From Acidimicrobiaceae bacterium (GTDB lineage Bacteria; Actinomycetota; Acidimicrobiia; Acidimicrobiales; Aldehydirespiratoraceae), in contig JAPOYA010000003.1 of assembly GCA_026706815.1 (NCBI GenBank), positions 1-64,000 of the forward strand: DNA of 64,000 bases. The letters run 5' to 3'. The translations under genes and the position numbers were made by a program. Shown piece after piece: positions 51,437-59,590 of this stretch. Within the stretch, counting starts at the first letter, position 1; each line of letters opens with the position of its first letter. Under the pieces are notes generated by a model that saw only the letters and a program-made list of their open reading frames with translations, was not told where the DNA came from and ran no database searches.

Positions 51437-52423
51437 TCAACCTTGTGTGTGTCGCAGGGCTGGGATCACTCGGGCAACGGTGAGCTCGACCGACTCCCAG
51501 GCCGATTCAATCGGCATGCCGCCCGCCAATGGGTGCAGCGACAGCGCGCCCGTCCGGCGAACCCGGTCCACCGCCTGCTCTGGCGTCAAGAACTGGTAGA
51601 TGCCCTCGGCGCGCAGCTCTTCCTGGTTGGTTGCATGGGTATGGACCGCTGACGTCTGGCCCGGGGGCTGCCAGGAGTCATAAACCGAGGCCTCCAGCCA
51701 GAAGTGCTTGCCGAGTTTGGCCCAAGCCTCATCGGGGTCGTCGACCACATGGACCATGGCTACTTGTTCGGGTGAAATGCAGAACCCCTGCGTGCCCAGC
51801 CTTTCGCACTCGGCATAATACAGCGCCTCGATCTCCGGGTTGGGAGCAGGGAGCTGCAGGGGCAGACCGAAGCGCGCGGCGCGTTTCGCGGCAGCCGGGC
51901 CGGAACCCCCGATCATCACCATGGGGTGCGGACGGGTGTACGGCATTGGACCGACCTTGATCGTCGCGCCGTTGTATTCGAACTCCTCACCTGACCAGAC
52001 CTTCTGCATGGTCTCGAGGGCATGGTCGAGGATTCTGCCGCGGCGTTTCCAGTCCTTTCCGACCGCGGCGTATTCAGCGGGGCGGTAACCGAGCCCTGTG
52101 GTGATCGCGATCCGGCCCTTGCTCATCAGATCAATCACCGCAAGCTCCTGTGCCAAGCGCACCGGGTCATGCAGCGGCACCAGCAGCGCGGTGATCGCCA
52201 CTGACAGGTTCTCGGTGCGATTGAGGATCATCGCGGCGTTGAGCAGCGGCGTCGGACTCCAGCCGATTTCGGTGGCCTGATGCTCCTCCAGGCTCACCAT
52301 CGCGAAACCACCCTTGTCGGCGTACTCGGCGAGGTCGAAACCGGCCCGGTAGCGGTCGCTCATGTGCTCGGGGTCGGTCGGGTCCGGGTGCATGAAGTTG
52401 AGCCGCATCATCATGAAGGCCAC
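51437..52423 (-). CDS. LLM-class flavin-dependent oxidoreductase
   Basis: 328 residues, less similar to the two F420-type paralogues and closer to the bacterial luciferase-like or alkane-monooxygenase group. RLNFMHPDPTDPEHMSDRYRAGFDLAEYADKGGF starts the barrel; HQATEIGWSPTPLLNA and TTGLGYRPAEYAAVGKDW are typical. The GTG at 52421-52423 has an AGAGGAG site about 9 bases upstream; the frame extends to 52522 but that part is low-complexity. The 311 bp upstream contain no gene. It needs a reduced flavin or F420 supplied by another enzyme; the substrate is unknown. Confidence 0.85.
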   Translation of the reverse strand: MAFMMMRLNFMHPDPTDPEHMSDRYRAGFDLAEYADKGGFAMVSLEEHQATEIGWSPTPLLNAAMILNRTENLSVAITALLVPLHDPVRLAQELAVIDLMSKGRIAITTGLGYRPAEYAAVGKDWKRRGRILDHALETMQKVWSGEEFEYNGATIKVGPMPYTRPHPMVMIGGSGPAAAKRAARFGLPLQLPAPNPEIEALYYAECERLGTQGFCISPEQVAMVHVVDDPDEAWAKLGKHFWLEASVYDSWQPPGQTSAVHTHATNQEELRAEGIYQFLTPEQAVDRVRRTGALSLHPLAGGMPIESAWESVELTVARVIPALRHTQG

Positions 52424-52734
52424 AGCAGCACTCTCCTCTTTATCCTGGTTTGTTCTGGGTCCTGATCGGATCTGGGTCTGGGGTTGAGTCGATCGGCGGA
52501 CGGCGCGGCGGCGCCGCAACACCTGCCTAGCGAGAATGTAACCGGCATGGCGACAACGCCCGTCATCAGCAAACGGTCGATGACCACTTCAGCGGCTCGT
52601 TCTCAGCGGCTCGTCCAAAGGCGCTGGGACCGCGGTTGGCGGCAACCCGGGAGATGAAGACCACAGAACTTGCTCACCGGCTTTCAGTCTTGTTTGATCT
52701 ACTGGAGCGACACAATCGACGAGGGAGAAATGCA
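52424..52734. other. 311-bp divergent intergenic region
   Basis: Lies between the LLM gene (leftward) and an SDR gene (rightward). It holds the AGAGGAG ribosome site of the LLM gene, a GCGGCGCCGC palindrome, and a 14-bp near-perfect tandem TCAGCGGCTCGT-type repeat around 52588-52615. Near the SDR start, GGGAG lies about 8 bases before the ATG. I saw no gene and no clear -35/-10 pair. Confidence 0.4.
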
Positions 52735-53586
52735 ATGACCATCGACCTATTCCGATATGACGGCAAACGGGTCGTGGTTGTGGGTGGAGCCACCGGCATG
52801 GGCGCCAGCACCGCGCGCATGGCCGCCGGGATGGGCGCGGAAGTCGTGGTCATCGATGTCGCGGAGGTTGAACACGACGGCGCCCAGTCGATCCAGGCGG
52901 ACCTTCGCAGCCAGACCGAGGTCGATGCCGCTATCGACGCGATCGACAGCCCTGTTCACGCTGTGTTCGCCTGCGCAGGCGTGGCAGACGGCACACCGGG
53001 ATTGATGCTCGTCAACTTCACCAGCCAACGCCATCTGATCGAGCGCATGGTCGCAGACAACAGACTGGTCTCCGGTGGTTCGGTTGCTTTGGTCTCATCA
53101 GTAGCCGGACTGGGCTGGCGCAAGAACATCGAGCAGGTGAAGGAGTTTCTCGCCTGCGGCGATTGGGCTGCAGCCGCCGCTTGGACCGATGCGCACCCGG
53201 AGACCGACAACTACGGTTTCAGCAAAGAGGTGATCAACTGTTACGTAGCCCAGCAGGGTTTCCCCTTGCTCCGCAGGGGAATCCGCATCAACGCGATTCT
53301 GCCGGGCCCGACCGACACTCCTCTCGCCAGGGCCAACGCCGGCCTATGGCTCACCTTCGGCGCCGACTACCGCGAGGCGACGAACTCCCCGACTCTGCAG
53401 CCCGACCAGATGGCCTCGACCATGATCTTCTTGTGCTCGGCGGCCGCCAGCGGCGTCAACGGCGTGACCATGCTGGTCGACCAAGGCCATGTGAGCGCCT
53501 CTTTGGTCGACTCCTTCGACGCTCCCCTGGTGAAGATGATCGCCGGTGAGATGGAGTTCGACCTCGCCGCACTCGGCTTCGAGTAG
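52735..53586 (+). CDS. SDR family oxidoreductase with extended substrate loop
   Basis: 283 residues. The cofactor loop is VGGATGMGAST, the catalytic segment is LVSSVAGLGW followed by YGFSKEV, and a long loop (EFLACGDWAAAAAWTDAHPETD) is inserted between Ser and Tyr. That loop length and the absence of a typical NNAG (the segment reads VFACAGVADG) resemble 3-alpha-hydroxysteroid dehydrogenase-like SDRs. The ATG at 52735 has a GGGAG site. The next gene converges 2 bp after its stop. The substrate is uncertain, but sterol or terpenoid alcohols are plausible given the neighbouring enzymes. Confidence 0.85.
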   Translation: MTIDLFRYDGKRVVVVGGATGMGASTARMAAGMGAEVVVIDVAEVEHDGAQSIQADLRSQTEVDAAIDAIDSPVHAVFACAGVADGTPGLMLVNFTSQRHLIERMVADNRLVSGGSVALVSSVAGLGWRKNIEQVKEFLACGDWAAAAAWTDAHPETDNYGFSKEVINCYVAQQGFPLLRRGIRINAILPGPTDTPLARANAGLWLTFGADYREATNSPTLQPDQMASTMIFLCSAAASGVNGVTMLVDQGHVSASLVDSFDAPLVKMIAGEMEFDLAALGFE

Positions 53587-53588
53587 CG

Positions 53589-54347
53589 CTAGCGCAGGCC
53601 TCCGTCGAGGCGCAGGATGGCGCCGGTGGTGAAAATGCCGGCGTCGCCGGCGAAATAGAGGGCTGCGCCGACAACCTCCTCGGGTCGACCGGCCCGACCC
53701 AGGGAGATCTGATTGCCGATTCCAGCGATCGCCTCAGGCGACCACGCCTTGGAGATATCGGTCAGGAACGGGCCTGGTTGGATGCAGTTGACCCGGACTT
53801 CGGGGCCGTACGCCTTCGACAGGCTCTCGGTGAGGTTGTGAAGGCTTGCTTTGGCCATGCCGTATACAACTTCGCCCGGCGTCGGTTTCACCGCCGCGCT
53901 CGAACTGACGAAGATGATCGACCCTGAACCGCGCTTCTTCATGCGTTCCCCGACCACCGCTGTCAACCGGAAGGCTCCCTTGAGGTTGACGTCCATCACC
54001 TTGTCGTACAGTGCCTCTGAGATTTCGGCGATCGAGGGATACAGGGGCGACATCCCGGCGTTGTTGACCAGGATGTCAATTTCACCGAACCGCCGGTGAG
54101 CCGCTTCAGCGAGTGCCTCCACCTGGTCCCAGTGCCCCACATGGCACTCGAGCGGCAGGGCTTCGACCCCGAAGGCTCGGGCCTCGGCGGCCACCGCTTC
54201 GCAGTTGTCGAGCTTGCGGCTGGCGATCACAACGTTGGCTCCGTGTTCCGCAAAGGCCAGAACCATTGCGCGCCCGAGTCCCCGACTGCCGCCAGTGACC
54301 ACGGCAGTGCGACCGGTCAGATCGAATAATTCAGCCGCGTGGGCCAT
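53589..54347 (-). CDS. SDR family NAD(P)-dependent oxidoreductase
   Basis: 252 residues. TGGSRGLGRAM is the cofactor loop, DILVNNAGMSP the NNAG motif, FVSSSAAVKPTPGEVVYGMAK the catalytic Ser-Tyr-Lys set, and DGGLR the C-terminus. It is a classical SDR, similar to ketoreductases acting on cyclic or acyl substrates. The ATG at 54345-54347 has a GGAGAG site; the longer frame to 54527 is rejected. The start faces the next LLM gene across about 200 bp, a divergent pair. The stop is 2 bp from the stop of the preceding SDR. Confidence 0.88.
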   Translation of the reverse strand: MAHAAELFDLTGRTAVVTGGSRGLGRAMVLAFAEHGANVVIASRKLDNCEAVAAEARAFGVEALPLECHVGHWDQVEALAEAAHRRFGEIDILVNNAGMSPLYPSIAEISEALYDKVMDVNLKGAFRLTAVVGERMKKRGSGSIIFVSSSAAVKPTPGEVVYGMAKASLHNLTESLSKAYGPEVRVNCIQPGPFLTDISKAWSPEAIAGIGNQISLGRAGRPEEVVGAALYFAGDAGIFTTGAILRLDGGLR

Positions 54348-54550
54348 GTCTCTGCTCTCCGATGTCGACTGGTGCTTTCGGGATTTCGGGCCAGGCGCCA
54401 GTATGCGCCCTCGGCAACACTCTGCCATGCCGCAGTCCATTCCCTGAACCAGTGGATCCATGACGAGTGGCGTCTCGACTGCGAGGGTAGTCGCGAGCAT
54501 CGAGGCACTTGACTCGGAGTTCGACAACGCGGTCGGCTAAGACTGGGAGC

Positions 54551-55498
54551 ATGAGTGACACTCGAGTCGGCACGACGATGAAGTTCTCCGTCACCTATCC
54601 GCTGGTCAGCCACCCCTACAATCCCGAACTCCTGAGCAAAGAGGGCTTGACCCGGTTCGCTCGAACCGCCGAGAACGCGGGATTCGATGCGATGGGTTTC
54701 ACCGACCATCCCGCGCCCACGCATCGTTGGCTCAGCGCTGGAGGCCACGACGCCCTGGATCCCTTCGCGGCACTCGCCTTCGTGTCCGCAGTCACCGACC
54801 GCATGCTGCTGATTCCCAACATTGTGGTTCTCCCCTACCGCAACCCCTTCCTCGTGGCGAAGTCCATTGCGACCATCGACGCCTTGAGCGGAGGAAGGTT
54901 CGTGCTGGCTGCCGGAACCGGCTATCTGAAGGGTGAATACAAAGCGCTCGGAGTCGACTTCAATGAGCGCAACGAATTGTTCGACGAGGCGATAGAGGTC
55001 ATGCGCGGTGTTTGGGCCAACGATGACTTCGCCTACGAGGGCCGCAACTTCTTAGCCCACGGGCAATCCGCCAACCCGAAACCCGGCCGGGTTCCGGTCT
55101 GGATCGGCGGCAACAGCAGGCTGTCACGCAGACGCGTCGCCACAGTCGCCGACGGTTGGGTCCCTTTCCCGGCGCCACGCGCCTTGGCCCGCACAACCAA
55201 GACCCCATCACTGGAAACGCCTGAGGACCTGGCTCAGATGCTCGAATATCTTTGGCAACAGGTCGACCGGGCAGGGCGCAACAGATCAGAGATCGACGTT
55301 TGCCTCGGCACTTCCGCCGGGGGCTCTCTGGGCGAAGACGCCTTCAATGCCGACGCCCACATCGCCGGGCTCACCGAACTGCGCGCACTGGGGGTCACCT
55401 GGGCTTCGGCGACCGTGCCGGGAGACTCGATCAACCACGCCACCGAGGCACTGCAGCGTTACGGAGAAGAGGTCATCGCCGCCTACAAGGCCGGTTGA
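54551..55498 (+). CDS. LLM-class flavin/F420-dependent oxidoreductase
   Basis: 316 residues. KFSVTYPLVSHPYNPELLSKEGL begins the barrel, GFDAMGFTDHPAPTHRWL and PNIVVLPYRNPFLVAKSIATIDAL follow, and GGRFVLAAGTGYLKGEYKALGV is the phosphate and substrate segment typical of F420-dependent members. VWIGGNSRLSRRRV is the C-terminal barrel strand. The alternative ATG at 54578 would trim nine residues; the ribosome site before 54551 is close and imperfect. It diverges from the SDR gene at 53589 and converges with another LLM gene (26 bp). The substrate is unknown. Confidence 0.87.
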   Translation: MSDTRVGTTMKFSVTYPLVSHPYNPELLSKEGLTRFARTAENAGFDAMGFTDHPAPTHRWLSAGGHDALDPFAALAFVSAVTDRMLLIPNIVVLPYRNPFLVAKSIATIDALSGGRFVLAAGTGYLKGEYKALGVDFNERNELFDEAIEVMRGVWANDDFAYEGRNFLAHGQSANPKPGRVPVWIGGNSRLSRRRVATVADGWVPFPAPRALARTTKTPSLETPEDLAQMLEYLWQQVDRAGRNRSEIDVCLGTSAGGSLGEDAFNADAHIAGLTELRALGVTWASATVPGDSINHATEALQRYGEEVIAAYKAG

Positions 55499-55527
55499 CG
55501 CTCACGTAGACACGTAGACACGCTCAC
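55498..55527. repeat. Short repeats in the convergent LLM junction
   Basis: ACGCTCAC occurs at 55498-55505 and again at 55520-55527, and ACGTAGAC is duplicated in tandem between them. The second ACGCTCAC includes the leftward stop codon of the gene at 55524; the first copy contains the equivalent bases. Confidence 0.85.
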
Positions 55528-56510
55528 ATACTCGACAGCGCCGGCTGCACCTGGCCGGTGAGCAGTTCCATCTGGCGTTCGACCAAATCTTCTGGCATTC
55601 CGCCGATTGAAGCCCATACGTACAGGTGTTCAACGGGCAGGCCATCGCAGATTCCGGCAATTCGAGTGATCGCTTCGTCGACTGTCAGAATCTGCATTGC
55701 ACCCACCACGCCCGAGCCTCGGCCCTCGCGGACTTCGTCTTCTGTGAGCCGTCGAGGGGCCCGCCCGGCGTCGAGCGCGGCCTGCCGACGGTAACTGTTC
55801 AGCTGGTGAGTGCGGTGTGGGACAATCCTCTCGAAGGCCTCCTCAGGGTCGTCGGCGACCAGGAAGTCGACCACCCCGCCCACTCGGGCCGTCTCGGCGC
55901 CATGGCCCGACGCCTCGAGCGCATCGCGGTAGACGTCGAAACTGTCGCGGTTGTGGGTCAGCAAACCGACGCCCAGACGCCCGGCCCGCGCCGCTCCCTG
56001 CGGTCTCAGATACCCCGCCCACAAAGGCACAGGATGCTGCACCGGGCCAGGAGTGCAACGACCCTCGGCAAAGATCCCGCCGATCTCGCCAAGAGCATGA
56101 TCCGTGTCACGGTAACGGCGACCGAGATCGGCCCCGAAAGCCTCGAACTCTCCGGCGACGTAGCCGGCGCCGAGGCCCAGCTCAAGGCGCCCGCCGCTGA
56201 TCACATCGACGATGGCGGCCTGTTCAGCGATCGCCATCGGGTGCTGCAACGGCGCCACCACCACTGCGGTACCCAGGCGCGCCTGTTTCGTGCGTGCCGC
56301 AACGGCAGCCAGCGCGGTCAGCGGCACCGGCATGTATCCGTCGTCCACAAAGTGATGCTCGCTCACCCAGATCGACCCGATCCCGCGTCTGTCGGCCTCC
56401 TCGATCAGATCTAGGTGCCAGCCGTAGTAAGCGGCCGAGTCGCGCCGCCACGGTTCAGGATTGCGAAAATCGAAATACAAACCCAACCTCGGGCAGACCG
56501 CAGGTGCCAT
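55524..56510 (-). CDS. LLM-class flavin-dependent oxidoreductase
   Basis: 328 residues. PRLGLYFDFRNPEPW starts the barrel, SIWVSEHHFVDDGYMPVPLTAL resembles the bacterial luciferase-type segment, and VDVISGGRLELGLGAGYVAGEFEAFG is the conserved core. GVGLLTHNRDSFDVY and VGGVVDFLVADDPEEA follow. It is a distinct subgroup from the other four LLM enzymes in this window. The ATG at 56508-56510 is the likely start; the open frame continues to 56786 through a decayed gene fragment. No good ribosome site is visible. It probably acts on small organic substrates with reduced flavin. Confidence 0.82.
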   Translation of the reverse strand: MAPAVCPRLGLYFDFRNPEPWRRDSAAYYGWHLDLIEEADRRGIGSIWVSEHHFVDDGYMPVPLTALAAVAARTKQARLGTAVVVAPLQHPMAIAEQAAIVDVISGGRLELGLGAGYVAGEFEAFGADLGRRYRDTDHALGEIGGIFAEGRCTPGPVQHPVPLWAGYLRPQGAARAGRLGVGLLTHNRDSFDVYRDALEASGHGAETARVGGVVDFLVADDPEEAFERIVPHRTHQLNSYRRQAALDAGRAPRRLTEDEVREGRGSGVVGAMQILTVDEAITRIAGICDGLPVEHLYVWASIGGMPEDLVERQMELLTGQVQPALSSM

Positions 56511-56516
56511 CAGTTC

Positions 56517-56677
56517 GCAGATCCCATCAGCCCGCGGGCAGCGGGATCTTGAAGGCCTTCTCGGGGTTCTCGTGAAGGTTTTGACCCAGCTCGCAGGTGC
56601 TTGCAGACCGCGTTCTCGTCGGCGAGCGGAAACCCGATCATCAGGTCGACAGCTTGCGGGTCCGACGGGTAGCTCAT
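56517..56677 (-). pseudogene. 5' remnant of an amidohydrolase-like gene
   Basis: Leftward from an ATG at 56675-56677 with a GAGGAAGAG ribosome site, the frame reads MSYPSDPQAVDLMIGFPLAD, similar to the N-terminus of amidohydrolase-2 (ACMSD-like) proteins of Actinobacteria, which often start with a DxMIGxP-type strand. After about 25 codons a shifted frame gives LGQNLHENPEKAFKIPLPAG and ends in TGA. The metal-binding HxH barrel and everything downstream are missing. The start region looks intact, so the gene was truncated recently. The resemblance is weak and the limits are approximate. Confidence 0.4.
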
Positions 56678-56700
56678 GTCTCTTCCTCTGTCTCTTCCTC
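56677..56700. repeat. 12-bp tandem duplication spanning a ribosome-binding site
   Basis: TGTCTCTTCCTC occurs twice. On the minus strand the unit reads GAGGAAGAGACA, a Shine-Dalgarno-like purine run just upstream of the ATG of the amidohydrolase-like remnant. Confidence 0.9.
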
Positions 56701-56775
56701 TCGTTGCGACACCGGCTCTCGATTAGCGACAAGATCGGGCGCGACTCTTGGCGGCAGACAGTAATCTCCATCACA

Positions 56776-58065
56776 ATGACCACCAACGCCCAATTGCTCG
56801 AGCGTTACCGAGCAGTCCTGCCGTCGTATGTGAATCCGCTGTACGCCGAACCGATCTCCATCGAACGCGGCGAGGGGGGCTACGTGTGGGACGTGGAGGG
56901 CAGTCGCTATCTCGACTTCTTCGGCGGAGTGCTCACCACCATGGTCGGGCACAACAATCCTGAGGTCGTGGCCGCGGTGCAGGGCCAGGCCGCAAAGGTC
57001 ATGCATACGTCGACTCTGTACCTCTCCGAGCCGATGATCGAGCTGGCAGAGCAGATCGCGGCCATTTCGGGCATTCCCGACGCCCGCGTCTTCTTCACCA
57101 CCTCAGGCAGCGAGGCCAACGACACCGCCATCCTGCTGGCCACCAGCTATCGCAAATCCAACCAGGTGCTGGCCATGCGCAACAGCTACCACGGCCGCTC
57201 CTTCACGGCTCAGGCCATCACCTCGCATTCCTCCTGGTCCTCGACGAGCCTCTCGGGCTTGTCGGTGAACTTCATCCAGGGCGGCTACCGGCTGCGCAGC
57301 CCCTTCGGCCACATGAACGACGAGGACTTCACCAACGCCTGCGTCGATGATCTCGTGCAGGTGATCGACATGATGACTGCCGGAGACGTCGCCTGCCTGA
57401 TAGCGGAGCCGATCCAGGGCGTCGGTGGATTCGCCACTCCTCCCGACGGTTTCTTCGGCGAGCTCCACAAGGTGCTGGCCAACCATCAGATCCTGCTTGT
57501 GACCGATGAAGTGCAGACCGGCTGGGGACGAACCGGCGAGCACTTCTGGGGCTATCAGGCCCACAACGTGGTGCCCGACATGCTCACCTTCGCCAAGGGC
57601 GTCGGCAACGGCGCCACGCTGGCAGGGATCGTGGCCCGTGCTGAGATCATGGACACGATCAGCGTGCTCTCCTTCAGCACCTTCGGGGGCAATCCGCTCT
57701 CGTCAGCAGCTGGTCTGGCAACGTTGCGGTACGTGCTCGACAACGATCTGCAGGGCAATGCGCTGGCGATGGGCCGAAGACTCACCGCCGCGCTCGCTCC
57801 GATCGCAGAGAAGAAGCCGTGGATCGCAGAACTGCGCGGCAAAGGCTTGATGCAGGCGATTGAGACGGTCCATCCCGGCTCGACCGAACCCGACGCCCGG
57901 CGAGCCGGTGCGATCTTGGAGGGTTGCAAGCGACGAGGTCTGCTGGTGGGCAAGGGCGGACTCTACGGCAACGCCATTCGCATCACCCCGATGCTCGACG
58001 TCAGTGCAGACGAGTTGAACGAGGGAGTCTCCGCCATCATCGAGACGATCGAAGAGATCGAATAG
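56776..58065 (+). CDS. Class III (omega-type) pyridoxal-phosphate aminotransferase
   Basis: 429 residues. PLYAEPISIERGEGGYVWDVEGSRYLDFFGG opens the family fold, LLVTDEVQTGWGRTGEHFWG contains the PLP-phosphate/pyridine-contacting Asp, and TFAKGVGNG holds the Schiff-base lysine. The family includes 4-aminobutyrate, beta-alanine and 3-aminoisobutyrate transaminases. Given the mmsA gene 33 bp downstream on the same strand, beta-alanine or aminoisobutyrate transamination to the semialdehyde is likely (inference). The ATG at 56776 starts the family core; a longer open frame to 56461 crosses the amidohydrolase-like remnant and is rejected. The ribosome site is not obvious. Confidence 0.9.
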   Translation: MTTNAQLLERYRAVLPSYVNPLYAEPISIERGEGGYVWDVEGSRYLDFFGGVLTTMVGHNNPEVVAAVQGQAAKVMHTSTLYLSEPMIELAEQIAAISGIPDARVFFTTSGSEANDTAILLATSYRKSNQVLAMRNSYHGRSFTAQAITSHSSWSSTSLSGLSVNFIQGGYRLRSPFGHMNDEDFTNACVDDLVQVIDMMTAGDVACLIAEPIQGVGGFATPPDGFFGELHKVLANHQILLVTDEVQTGWGRTGEHFWGYQAHNVVPDMLTFAKGVGNGATLAGIVARAEIMDTISVLSFSTFGGNPLSSAAGLATLRYVLDNDLQGNALAMGRRLTAALAPIAEKKPWIAELRGKGLMQAIETVHPGSTEPDARRAGAILEGCKRRGLLVGKGGLYGNAIRITPMLDVSADELNEGVSAIIETIEEIE

Positions 58066-58098
58066 AAACCTGCGAGCACCCACAGACAGGACCAGCTC

Positions 58099-59586
58099 AT
58101 GAAACAAATCCAACACCTCATCGACAACAGGTCCGCGGCTGGTGCATCCGGACGGACTTCGCCCATTTTCAACCCCGCGACCGGTGAACAGACCGGGGAT
58201 GTCGCTCTGGCTTCCGCATCTGAGGTCGACGCGGCGGTCGCCTCCGCAAAGGCGGCGTTCGCTGAGTGGAGCGAGGCGAGCATCGCCCGACGGACCAAGC
58301 TGATGTTCGCGTTTCGCAATCTCGTCGTGGACAACGCCGCCGAAATAGCGGCCCGGCTCACCGCCGAGCATGGCAAGGTAGCCTCGGACGCGGCCGGCGA
58401 AGTGGCGCGCGCGATCGAGAACATCGAGTTCGCGTGCGGTATTTCCGAGCATCTGAAAGGCAGCCACAGCGAGAGCGCTTCCACAGGAGTAGACGTCTAT
58501 TCGGTGCGACGGCCTCTGGGGGTGGTCGCAGGCATCACACCCTTCAACTTCCCGGCGATGGTTCCCATGTGGATGGTTCCCAATGCTGTGGCATGCGGCA
58601 ACACGTTCGTGTTGAAGCCCTCAGAGCGCGATCCATCGGCGCCGTTGTTCATGGCCGAACTGTTCTGCGAAGCAGGTTTCCCACCGGGAGTGCTGAACGT
58701 GGTGCAGGGCGACAAGGTCGCGGTGGACCGTCTGCTCGCGCATCCCGATGTGGAGGCTGTGAGCTTTGTCGGGTCGACCCCGATCGCCAAGCACGTCTAT
58801 GAGACCGGCAGCGCCAACCACAAGCGGGTGCAGGCGCTCGGGGGAGCCAAGAACCACATGATCGTGCTGCCCGACGCCGACATCGACATGGCAGCCGACT
58901 CCGCGGTCTCGGCCGCTTACGGCTCCGCCGGCGAACGCTGCATGGCGGTCTCAGTGGCGGTGGCAGTCGGCGATGCGGCCGACCCTCTGGTCGATGCCAT
59001 CAAAGTGCGCATGGAGAAGCTGACGATCGGCGACGGCACTGATCCGGCTTCGGAGATGGGGCCGCTGATCACCCGGGAGCACCGCGACAGAGTCTCCGGC
59101 TATGTGACAGCGGGCGAGGCGGCAGGCGCATCCGTGATCGTCGACGGCCGCGAAGCCCAGTTCGACAACGACGGCTTCTTTCTCGGCGTCACCCTGCTCG
59201 ACCATGTGACCCCGGACATGACTGTGTACACCGACGAGATCTTCGGCCCGGTGCTGAGCGTGGTGCGGGTCGGCACCTATCGTGAGGCCGCCGATCTGAT
59301 CGCCGGCAACCCCTGGGGCAACGGCGCGGCCATCTTCACCCGGGACGGCGGCGCAGCACGCCAGTTCCAACAGGACGCGGACGCCGGCATGGTCGGCGTC
59401 AACGTGCCGATTCCAGTGCCCGTCGGTTACCACTCCTTCGGCGGTTGGAAGGACTCCGCCTTCGGCGACACAACCATGTACGGTCCCGAGGGCATTCACT
59501 TCTACACCCGGCCCAAGGTGCTCACCACCCGCTGGCCCGACCCGGCCGGCAGCTCCGTCGACCTGGGGTTCCCCACCAACGAATAG
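58099..59586 (+). CDS. mmsA: CoA-acylating methylmalonate-semialdehyde dehydrogenase
   Basis: 495 residues of the aldehyde dehydrogenase superfamily. GITPFNFPAMVPMWM is the NAD-binding opening, GSAGERCMAVS contains the nucleophilic Cys, and LGGAKNHMIVLPDADID has Asn where hydrolytic aldehyde dehydrogenases have the general-base Glu, consistent with CoA rather than water as acyl acceptor. The reaction converts methylmalonate semialdehyde to propionyl-CoA (or malonate semialdehyde to acetyl-CoA) with NAD+ and CO2 release in valine and beta-alanine catabolism. It is co-transcribed with the aminotransferase. The propionyl-CoA formed would feed the methylmalonyl-CoA mutase encoded at 33.5-37.6 kb. 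Confidence 0.95.
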   Translation: MKQIQHLIDNRSAAGASGRTSPIFNPATGEQTGDVALASASEVDAAVASAKAAFAEWSEASIARRTKLMFAFRNLVVDNAAEIAARLTAEHGKVASDAAGEVARAIENIEFACGISEHLKGSHSESASTGVDVYSVRRPLGVVAGITPFNFPAMVPMWMVPNAVACGNTFVLKPSERDPSAPLFMAELFCEAGFPPGVLNVVQGDKVAVDRLLAHPDVEAVSFVGSTPIAKHVYETGSANHKRVQALGGAKNHMIVLPDADIDMAADSAVSAAYGSAGERCMAVSVAVAVGDAADPLVDAIKVRMEKLTIGDGTDPASEMGPLITREHRDRVSGYVTAGEAAGASVIVDGREAQFDNDGFFLGVTLLDHVTPDMTVYTDEIFGPVLSVVRVGTYREAADLIAGNPWGNGAAIFTRDGGAARQFQQDADAGMVGVNVPIPVPVGYHSFGGWKDSAFGDTTMYGPEGIHFYTRPKVLTTRWPDPAGSSVDLGFPTNE

Positions 59587-59590
59587 AGCG

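Noticed and set aside
56461-58065. 534-codon aminotransferase reading
   Set aside because: Its first 105 codons are antisense to a gene remnant and part of an LLM start; the family core starts at 56776.
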